5,805 bases of DNA. It comes from Bacteroidetes bacterium CG23_combo_of_CG06-09_8_20_14_all_32_9. Lineage in GTDB: Bacteria; Bacteroidota; Bacteroidia; Bacteroidales; GWA2-32-17. Location: assembly GCA_002771395.1 (NCBI GenBank), contig PCSS01000339.1, positions 1 through 5,805 of the forward strand, written 5' to 3'. A program made the translations under genes and the position numbers. Positions 1-5,225 of the stretch are shown piece after piece. How positions within the stretch are numbered: the first letter of the stretch is position 1; the number at the start of each line of letters is the position of its first letter. The notes beneath the pieces are model-generated. The model saw only the letters and a list, made by a program, of their open reading frames with translations, was not told where the DNA came from and did no database searches.

Positions 1-90
1 GTCTTCATCAATCCTATCAATCTTCTTCAATCTACATCAATCTGAGTCTTCATCAATCCTATCAATCTTCTTCAATCTACATCAATCTGA
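1..90. repeat. 45-bp tandem repeat, two perfect copies at the window edge
   Basis: Positions 1-45 and 46-90 are identical. Each unit is built from shorter degenerate pieces: the pentamer CAATC occurs at offsets 9, 18, 28 and 38, so there is an inner period of 9-10 bases, usually in the form TCATCAATC or close to it. The array begins at the first base of the window, so more copies may lie upstream. The top strand is open in two frames through both copies but has no start codon; the bottom strand is stopped in all three frames within every unit. This fits a non-coding minisatellite better than a repeat protein. There are no unique spacers, so it is not a CRISPR array. Function unknown. Confidence 0.93.
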
Positions 91-281
91 AAAATATAAG
101 TAATTAATAATGAAACAGTAACTAAAATATAAACACATGAAACGACATAAAACCATATTTTTTTCAAGTCCCAAATTCAAAAAAAACTTGTAGCATAAGT
201 ATTGGTTCTTGAAACTTAGGGTTTTGAGCTTTTAACAAATGTGCAAATTTATTACGTTTTCAATAAACGTGGTCTAATTAT
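91..281. other. AT-rich intergenic stretch between the tandem repeat and the structured element
   Basis: I see no gene here. The longest tidy reading frame with a start is an 18-codon one at 137-193, with nothing to support it. The only local structure is a small hairpin: ACGTTT (254-259) pairs with AAACGT (265-270) around a 5-nt loop, extendable to 251-273 with two G-T pairs. No U-run follows, so it is not a convincing terminator. I find no match to the Bacteroidota promoter pattern TAnnTTTG on the top strand between 91 and 457. The whole gene-free region 1-457 therefore holds the tandem repeat, this stretch, the inverted-repeat element at 282-429 and a short A/T-rich leader before the first gene. 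Confidence 0.5.
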
Positions 282-429
282 TATAGAGGACTTCTAAAAA
301 TTAGATTTTTCGAGGCGGACAAGATTAAAACCGGAGTAGAGACACAAGTCCGTGTGTCTCTATAGTTGTAAATGAAGATTTTAAAATTGAATCTCAACGA
401 AAAAAAGCAATTTTTAGAAGTCGCGTATA
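282..429. repeat. 148-bp inverted-repeat element with nested stems (structured RNA or MITE-like)
   Basis: The arms 289-302 and 409-422 are a perfect 14-bp inverted repeat (left arm GACTTCTAAAAATT). After three mismatches they continue as TATA on both sides (282-285, 426-429), giving 18 of 21 matches. Just inside, TTTTTCG (306-312) pairs with CGAAAAA (398-404), 7 bp. Within the enclosed loop, 337-346 and 353-362 form a perfect 10-bp hairpin with a 6-nt loop, and AGATTT (376-381) pairs with GAATCT (389-394) with one G-U. The 10-bp hairpin's loop GTCCG (348-352) is also perfectly complementary to CGGAC (316-320), which would allow a pseudoknot. The layout suits a folded RNA or leader of the downstream glycosyltransferase gene; the terminal inverted repeats equally suit a small non-autonomous mobile element. 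I recognise no known riboswitch or ribozyme. Strand is not determined. Confidence 0.7.
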
Positions 430-457
430 GAAAAATGAATTTAATGTAAATAGTAAA

Positions 458-1750
458 ATGAAAGTATTAATGTTTGGCTGGGAGTTTCCACCGCATATAA
501 CCGGCGGATTAGGAACAGCTTGTTACGGGCTTGTTAAAGGGCTTGCTAAACAAAATGTTGACATAGTTTTTGTAGTTCCCCGTTTATTTGGTGACGAAGA
601 CAACCGCTCAGTTTTTCTGTGCGATGCCGGCGAAGTTGAAATTAACGAACGAAACTTTAGTTACGAAGAATACTGGAAGCATATTTTATACTACGAAATT
701 GGCTCTAACCTTATTCCTTACGTTACCGAGGAAGATTTTATGCAATTGGTTGAGGAAAGTAATCTTGAAAAGAAAAATAAAAAGGAAAATATTTTTAAAG
801 CGAAATATAAGTTTTCGGGAAAATACGGACCAAATTTATATGCAGAAGTTGGTCGGTACGCTTTGGTTGCCTCGGTTATGGCTAAAGAACACCGGCACGA
901 TGTTATTCATGCCCACGACTGGCTTACTTATCCTGCCGGAATTGCGGCAAAAAAAACATCAGGGAAGCCATTGGTAATTCATGTACATGCAACAGAATTT
1001 GACCGTAGCGGCGAAAATATCAACCAATTTGTTTATGATGTTGAAAAAAAGGGAATGGAGGTAGCCGACAGAATTATAACCGTAAGTAACTATACACGAA
1101 ACATTGTTATTGAGCGATATGGAATAAACCCCGATAAAGTTATAACAGTACACAACGGTGTTGAAAGTCTCGGTAACGAAAACATCTCTCAAAATAAAGG
1201 ATTTCCCGAAAAACTTGTTTCTTTTCTTGGTCGTGTTACCTTTCAAAAAGGTCCCGATTATTTTGTTGAAGCCGCCAACATGGTGCTTCAGAAAGATAAT
1301 AATGTAAGGTTTGTGATGGCAGGCAGCGGCGATATGCTTTATCGTATGATACGACGCGTCGGACAACTCGGCATTAGTAATCGGTTTCAGTTTGCCGGAT
1401 TTTTAAAAGGCGATGATGTAAACCGACTTTTTGCTATCAGTGATGTATATGTAATGCCATCGGTTTCCGAACCGTTTGGTATTTCACCGCTTGAGGCAAT
1501 GCGTTCGAGCGTGCCTGTTATTATTTCAAAACAATCGGGTGTCGCCGAAGTGCTTAAATATGCCATAAAAGTTGATTTCTGGAATGTTGAAGCCTTATCG
1601 GATGCCATTTATGGACTTCTGAATTACCAAGGACTTACAAAAATGTTTCGCAAATATGGATGCGAAGAAGTTGATAATTTAAAATGGGATAACGCTGCAC
1701 AAAATGTAAAAAAAGTATATGAATCAATTGTAGGAATTCTAAACCAATAA
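458..1750 (+). CDS. glgA: GT4-family glycogen/starch synthase-like glycosyltransferase
   Basis: A 430-aa GT-B fold glycosyltransferase that probably extends alpha-1,4-glucan chains from a nucleotide-glucose donor in the cytoplasm. Visible motifs: the N-terminal GWEFPPHITGGLG (7-19), with the glycine loop equivalent to the KTGGL donor loop of classical GlgA; HAHDW at 151-155; HATEFDRSG at 177-185; and in the C-terminal donor domain GRVTFQKG (258-265) and the E-x7-E motif EPFGISPLE (338-346). It is shorter than classical GT5 GlgA (about 480 aa) and looks like the GT4 type found in Bacteroidota and archaea, so glgA is a functional label. Whether UDP- or ADP-glucose is the donor cannot be read from the sequence; UDP-glucose use is reported for related Prevotella enzymes. 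ATG 458 is the first start after an in-frame stop at 428-430 and has no Shine-Dalgarno site. The GH57 gene 2 nt downstream supports a glycogen role. Another sugar acceptor remains possible. Confidence 0.88.
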   Translation: MKVLMFGWEFPPHITGGLGTACYGLVKGLAKQNVDIVFVVPRLFGDEDNRSVFLCDAGEVEINERNFSYEEYWKHILYYEIGSNLIPYVTEEDFMQLVEESNLEKKNKKENIFKAKYKFSGKYGPNLYAEVGRYALVASVMAKEHRHDVIHAHDWLTYPAGIAAKKTSGKPLVIHVHATEFDRSGENINQFVYDVEKKGMEVADRIITVSNYTRNIVIERYGINPDKVITVHNGVESLGNENISQNKGFPEKLVSFLGRVTFQKGPDYFVEAANMVLQKDNNVRFVMAGSGDMLYRMIRRVGQLGISNRFQFAGFLKGDDVNRLFAISDVYVMPSVSEPFGISPLEAMRSSVPVIISKQSGVAEVLKYAIKVDFWNVEALSDAIYGLLNYQGLTKMFRKYGCEEVDNLKWDNAAQNVKKVYESIVGILNQ

Positions 1751-1752
1751 TA

Positions 1753-3147
1753 ATGAGAACTATTTGTTTCTATTTTCAGGTACATCAACCTTTCAGACTA
1801 CGCCGATACAGGTTTTTTGATATTGGCAATAATCACAATTATTACGATGAATTTGCAAACCGTAGCATAATGCAAAAAGTGGCTAATAAATGCTATTTGC
1901 CCACTAATCAACTTATGTATGAGTTAATTAAAGAATATGGGAGCAGGTTTCGCATAAGTTATTCTATTTCAGGTACTGCACTCGACCAGTTCGAAATGTA
2001 CACACCCGAAGTTATTGAAAGTTTCCGTAGATTAGTTTCTACAGGATGCGTAGAACTTCTAAGCGAAACTTATTCGCACAGCCTTTCGTCGCTTCGCAAT
2101 AAAGAAGAATTTGTAAATCAGGTAAAACTTCATAGTAAAAAAATTGAACGGATTTTTGGAGTAAAACCAACTGTCTTTCGTAACACAGAGTTAATTTACA
2201 GCGATGGAATCGGTGAAATGGCTAACGAAATGGGCTATAAAGCTATTTTAACCGAAGGAGCAAAACAAATTCTGGGATGGAAATCGCCCAATTATTTATA
2301 TTGTAACGCCATCAATCCTAAATTAAAAGTGCTTTTAAAGAACTTCAGATTAAGCGACGATATTGCTTTCCGTTTTTCAAACAAAGCATGGAATGAATGG
2401 CCTCTTACTACCGAAAAATATGTTGGATGGCTAAATGCTATCGATGCTAAACAGGAAATTGTTAATCTTTTTATGGATTACGAAACCTTTGGCGAACACC
2501 AGTGGACAGAAACAGGTATTTTTGAGTTTATGAGGTATTTACCACAAAAAGTTTTTTCCAATACGAACTTTGTGTTTATGACACCTTCTGAAATTGCCGA
2601 CCATTTCGACCCGGTTTCAGCTATTCATGTGCCTTATCCTATTTCGTGGGCTGATGAAGAACGCGACCTTACTGCTTGGCTAGGTAACGAATTGCAGGAT
2701 GATGCTTTTAATAATCTTTATTCGTTGACAGAAAAGGTAAAACTGATGGATGACCCCGATATTCTCCGCGACTGGCAGTATTTGCAAACAAGCGACCATT
2801 TTTACTATCAATGCACCAAGTGGTTCAGCGATGGCGATGTACACAAATATTTTAACCCATTCGGCAGTCCTTATGAAGCTTTTATAAACTATATGAACAT
2901 TTTAAGCGATTTTGAAATTCGCTTAAACCATGTTTTTAACCCAAAAACAGAATCACCTGTTATTGAAAGAAAAAAAGTTCCGGTATTTAAACCCTCAACA
3001 ATAATTCAACCAGGAAGTGAATTGTTAATGCCTGAAAACATTCAAGACCCAAATAAAATTATCAGAAAAAAAATTGTTAAAAAGAAAAAGGTAAATAAAA
3101 ATTCAACTAAAAAAGTTGAAAGAAAAAAAAACAAAGAAAAAAAATAA
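1753..3147 (+). CDS. GH57 family alpha-amylase / alpha-glucanotransferase
   Basis: A 464-aa glycoside hydrolase of family 57, a retaining family acting on alpha-1,4-glucans (amylase, 4-alpha-glucanotransferase and related activities). The family regions are present in order: HQP at 11-13; RNTEL at 143-147 with E146 as the likely nucleophile; and MDYETFGEHQW at 241-251 with D242 as the likely acid/base. The (beta/alpha)7-type catalytic part and its helical C-terminal part run to about residue 395. No signal peptide is seen, so it should be cytoplasmic. The start is 2 nt after the upstream synthase stop, so the two are almost certainly co-transcribed and probably translationally coupled, pairing chain extension with chain trimming or transfer of storage glucan. 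Residues 437-464 form a strongly lysine-rich tail encoded by A-runs (nine at 3123-3131, eight at 3137-3144), unlike the rest of the protein. The exact activity within GH57 cannot be decided from sequence alone. Confidence 0.92.
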   Translation: MRTICFYFQVHQPFRLRRYRFFDIGNNHNYYDEFANRSIMQKVANKCYLPTNQLMYELIKEYGSRFRISYSISGTALDQFEMYTPEVIESFRRLVSTGCVELLSETYSHSLSSLRNKEEFVNQVKLHSKKIERIFGVKPTVFRNTELIYSDGIGEMANEMGYKAILTEGAKQILGWKSPNYLYCNAINPKLKVLLKNFRLSDDIAFRFSNKAWNEWPLTTEKYVGWLNAIDAKQEIVNLFMDYETFGEHQWTETGIFEFMRYLPQKVFSNTNFVFMTPSEIADHFDPVSAIHVPYPISWADEERDLTAWLGNELQDDAFNNLYSLTEKVKLMDDPDILRDWQYLQTSDHFYYQCTKWFSDGDVHKYFNPFGSPYEAFINYMNILSDFEIRLNHVFNPKTESPVIERKKVPVFKPSTIIQPGSELLMPENIQDPNKIIRKKIVKKKKVNKNSTKKVERKKNKEKK

Positions 3148-3176
3148 ATATTGTAAATTAATTTGATTTATAATAT
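3148..3176 (+). terminator. possible AU-rich hairpin at the end of the glycogen operon
   Basis: Directly after the GH57 stop, 3148-3158 pairs with 3166-3176 over 11 bp (ten A-T pairs and one G-T) around a 7-nt loop. The position suits a 3'-end or termination structure. It has almost no GC pairs and the following bases are not a clean U-run, so it is not a classical intrinsic terminator. It may simply reflect the high AT content. Confidence 0.3.
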
Positions 3177-3228
3177 CTTATAACTTAAAATGCACTGAAT
3201 AACAGAGATATTAAAAAAATTAATAACA

Positions 3229-3259
3229 TTGCTAAATAAAAAAACAGGAAATAATTTTG
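3229..3259 (+). promoter_or_regulatory. candidate Bacteroidota promoter, distal
   Basis: TTG at 3229-3231 is followed after 20 nt by TAATTTTG (3252-3259), an exact match to TAnnTTTG, the -7 element of the primary sigma factor of Bacteroidota; the usual -33 TTG to -7 spacing is about 19-21 nt. Transcription would begin near 3266 and run into the two small genes. In DNA this AT-rich a chance match is possible. Confidence 0.4.
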
Positions 3260-3348
3260 TGTTTATTTTGTATTATTTTACGGAATTATAAAGTAATTGG
3301 TATTCCTGTATAAGATTTTTATCAAATTGTTAAAAATTTTTTAATAAA

Positions 3349-3379
3349 TTTGTTTAATTTAAAAATATTCATAAATTTG
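3349..3379 (+). promoter_or_regulatory. candidate Bacteroidota promoter, proximal to the small-gene pair
   Basis: TTTG at 3349-3352, a 19-nt spacer, then TAAATTTG (3372-3379) match the full Bacteroidota consensus TTTG-N19..21-TAnnTTTG. Transcription would begin near 3386, leaving a leader of about 90 nt before the ATG at 3477. This is the better of the two candidates because both elements and the spacing fit and it lies closest to the gene. Confidence 0.55.
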
Positions 3380-3463
3380 GGCGTGTAATTATACAATATA
3401 ATCACCAATAATGACATAATGTTATTCTTATCACCCGATAAAATCAGGAATATAATTAAAAGC

Positions 3464-3468
3464 GGAGG
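3464..3468 (+). promoter_or_regulatory. Shine-Dalgarno site of the 82-aa gene
   Basis: GGAGG lies 8 nt before the ATG at 3477, an ideal spacing. It fixes that start. It is notable because no other gene start in the window (458, 1753, 3752, or 5221 on the minus strand) has such a site, in keeping with the usual lack of Shine-Dalgarno use in Bacteroidota. Confidence 0.7.
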
Positions 3469-3476
3469 ATTAAATT

Positions 3477-3725
3477 ATGAAAATCACATTTGATGAAAAT
3501 GTAAAACATGAAATATTGGATTTATTTGATAAATCTGTTGATGAAGAAGAATATATTGTTGAAAAATCTAATCCAAAACAAAGAGTTCTAACTTTTGATG
3601 GACAAGAAATTAAAATAGATGAATTTGGAGGTATAAAATCAGGTTCAGAAGTTTTTATTAAAAAGGATTTAGTTTCTCTTATGAAATTAAGCAAAATCTG
3701 CGGGAAAAAATTAGGACATGAGTAG
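3477..3725 (+). CDS. small acidic protein of unknown function (82 aa)
   Basis: I do not recognise a named family with confidence. The protein has no signal peptide or membrane segment and should be soluble and cytoplasmic. Residues 7-25 look like an acidic amphipathic helix (ending DKSVDEEE). The middle looks beta-rich and has an orderly motif, RVLTFDGQEIKIDEFGGI (36-53), followed by GSEVFIKKDLVSLMKL (56-71). This resembles small conserved proteins annotated only as hypothetical in bacteria and archaea, but that is an impression, not a search result. The start is set by GGAGG 8 nt upstream. Over 3481-3720 GC is about 25%, against about 42% in 481-720 of the synthase gene and about 35% in 4201-4440 of waaA, which suggests a separate origin or weaker codon constraint. 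The next gene follows after 26 nt on the same strand, so the two are likely one transcript. A regulatory or partner role for the membrane protein is only a guess. Confidence 0.8.
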   Translation: MKITFDENVKHEILDLFDKSVDEEEYIVEKSNPKQRVLTFDGQEIKIDEFGGIKSGSEVFIKKDLVSLMKLSKICGKKLGHE

Positions 3726-3751
3726 TAATAACAATTTAAAATCTATACAAG

Positions 3752-3958
3752 ATGGAACATCAGATTTTTTCTTTATTCACTTGGCTTGTCCCTTTAATAA
3801 TTATTGTAGGAATATGGGATATCGTATGGAAATTAATTGCAATGTGGAAAGCCGCACGTGTTAATCATTTGGCTTGGTTCATTTGTATTGCAATTTTTAA
3901 TACCATAGGAATTTTACCAATTATTTACATTTTAATACACCGAAAAAAAGAATGTTGA
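3752..3958 (+). CDS. small two-helix membrane protein, DUF5652 type (68 aa)
   Basis: A short inner-membrane protein with two predicted transmembrane helices, about residues 8-30 and 41-62, joined by a short basic loop. The motifs WDIVWK (22-27), MWKAAR (31-36) and NTIGILPIIYI (50-60), followed by a basic tail HRKKEC, fit the DUF5652 pattern of small proteins, whose function is unknown. By positive charges, the KAAR loop and the C-terminal RKK probably face the cytoplasm; since two helices separate N- and C-termini equally, this orientation is uncertain. It follows the 82-aa gene by 26 nt and has no Shine-Dalgarno site. Its stop lies 36 nt from the stop of the convergent waaA gene, with no strong bidirectional terminator visible between. 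The family name is assigned from memory of its motifs. Confidence 0.82.
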   Translation: MEHQIFSLFTWLVPLIIIVGIWDIVWKLIAMWKAARVNHLAWFICIAIFNTIGILPIIYILIHRKKEC

Positions 3959-3994
3959 ATTCATTAAATGTTTTTTCAATTCTGTTTAAAAAAT

Positions 3995-5221
3995 TTACTT
4001 TATTCTTTCTATAATCCTCCCTGTTGCTCCTATCCCTGCTTCAACAAAAGTTTTAGAAATTTTTGAGGTTCTTTGGTAGTATTCTTCGTTTTTAAACAAC
4101 TCGTTAAACTGTTGTTCAATTTCTTTACTTGTATTTACACTAAAAGCTCCTTTTTCGGAAATTAAACTTACAGCTTCCGAAAATTTCTTATAATTTGGCC
4201 CAAAAAATACAGGCAATCCATAAACCGTTGCTTCCAAAATGTTGTGAATTCCCTTTCCAAAACCCCCGCCTATATACGCAATATAGCCATATCTGTACAA
4301 AGACGAAAGCATGCCTACATTATCAATCAATAAAACTCTTGAAATATTTAAATCGCTTTCTTTTGCTTTTGAAAATCTGACAGTTGGAATAGTAATCCTT
4401 TTTTCGGTTTTGCTTAAATCCGCTTCATTTATTTCGTGAGGAGCTATAATAAATTTTACATTTTGTGGTGCATTGTTAATATATGGAATCAAAATTTCCT
4501 CATCTTTATACCAGGCTGAACCAACGACCACAACTTTAAAGCCTTCAGAAAACTCTTTGGCTTCGGCGATAATTTTAGCGTTTGCAGCAATCTCAAAAAC
4601 CCTGTCGAAACGAGTATCACCAACAATAGTAACGTGCTTAATATTTATTGAATTAAGAATTAAAAACGAATTTTCATCCTGCACAAAAATGTGTGTAAAA
4701 TACTTTAGCATATTCCGGTACCAGCCTCCGTACCATTTAAAAAACAATTGTTCGTTGCGGAAAATTGCAGAAATCAGGTAAACAGGTACTTTGTTTTTGT
4801 GAAGTACTTTTAAAAAGTTATACCAAAATTCGTATTTTACAAAAACAACTTTTTGAGGGTTAACAATGTTTAAAAAACATTTTACATTCTTAAGAGTATC
4901 TAATGGAAGATAAAAAACCCAATCGGCGCCGTTATAATTTTTCCCGATTTCATATCCCGAAGGGGAAAAAAATGTGAGCAGGATTTTTTGCTCAGGATTA
5001 AGTTTTCGGTATGCTTCAATTACAGGTCGCCCTTGTTCAAACTCGCCCAAAGAGGCACAATGAAACCATATAATACCGGAATGTTGGTTAACAGCTTTCT
5101 TTAATTTTTCAAATAATTTTTTTCTGCCGCTAATCCATGCTTTAGCTTTGATATTAAATAGTGAGACACAAACAATTGCTAAATAATACAATCTTATTAC
5201 AGCACAATAAAATACTTGCAT
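3995..5221 (-). CDS. waaA: 3-deoxy-D-manno-octulosonic acid (Kdo) transferase
   Basis: WaaA (KdtA) transfers Kdo from CMP-Kdo to the lipid A precursor on the cytoplasmic face of the inner membrane, the first step of lipopolysaccharide core assembly. From the start chosen here the protein has 408 aa. Visible features: an N-terminal membrane anchor (about 4-22); CASLGEFEQGRP (55-66) with E60 matching the conserved catalytic glutamate; KYEFWYNF (129-136); GDTRFDRV (201-208); GSAWYKDEE (234-242); IAPHE (259-263); and GGGFGKGIHNILE (318-330) in the donor domain. I chose ATG 5221 because it lies 4 nt after the upstream stop and gives the usual N-terminus; ATG 5254 would add 11 residues and overlap the upstream gene by 29 nt. 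Whether the enzyme adds one or two Kdo units cannot be told. It is probably co-transcribed and translationally coupled with the upstream gene. Confidence 0.95.
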   Translation of the reverse strand: MQVFYCAVIRLYYLAIVCVSLFNIKAKAWISGRKKLFEKLKKAVNQHSGIIWFHCASLGEFEQGRPVIEAYRKLNPEQKILLTFFSPSGYEIGKNYNGADWVFYLPLDTLKNVKCFLNIVNPQKVVFVKYEFWYNFLKVLHKNKVPVYLISAIFRNEQLFFKWYGGWYRNMLKYFTHIFVQDENSFLILNSINIKHVTIVGDTRFDRVFEIAANAKIIAEAKEFSEGFKVVVVGSAWYKDEEILIPYINNAPQNVKFIIAPHEINEADLSKTEKRITIPTVRFSKAKESDLNISRVLLIDNVGMLSSLYRYGYIAYIGGGFGKGIHNILEATVYGLPVFFGPNYKKFSEAVSLISEKGAFSVNTSKEIEQQFNELFKNEEYYQRTSKISKTFVEAGIGATGRIIERIK

Positions 5222-5225
5222 GCTA

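Larger units (their letters stand above)
3148..3476. other. gene-free, very AT-rich intergenic region with promoter signals
   Basis: These 329 bases carry no supportable gene. They hold the weak hairpin after the GH57 stop, two separate matches to the Bacteroidota housekeeping promoter pattern reading towards the small genes at 3477-3958, and a Shine-Dalgarno sequence at the end. A 24-codon frame (3419-3493) starts in the putative 5' leader and overlaps the first 17 nt of the next gene in another frame; nothing beyond its position supports it. Confidence 0.6.

Noticed and set aside
1..90. CRISPR array
   Set aside because: The copies are directly adjacent and identical with no unique spacers; it is a plain tandem repeat.
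282..429. Retron msr-msd RNA suggested by the flanking inverted repeats
   Set aside because: No reverse transcriptase follows; the next gene is a glycosyltransferase. I see no long msd-type hairpin and no convincing branching-G context after the left arm.
282..430. TATAG at 282-286 and 426-430 as a target-site duplication
   Set aside because: TATA is its own reverse complement and fits better as the outer part of the inverted repeat; the copies are not flush with symmetric element ends, and TATAG also occurs at 361-365.
372..449. 25-codon frame before the synthase gene
   Set aside because: It runs through the right arm of the inverted-repeat element and has no start signal or composition to support it.
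959..1366. 135-codon antisense frame inside the synthase gene
   Set aside because: It lies wholly opposite a well-supported enzyme gene and its product has no recognisable domain.
3470..3694. Antisense 74-codon frame opposite the 82-aa gene
   Set aside because: The plus-strand frame has an ideal Shine-Dalgarno site and an orderly protein; the minus-strand product is serine/phenylalanine-rich, as expected of a shadow.
3953..3994. Bidirectional terminator between the convergent genes
   Set aside because: Only a 5-bp TTGAA/TTCAA pairing with a long loop is present; there is no GC-rich stem, though T-runs occur nearby.
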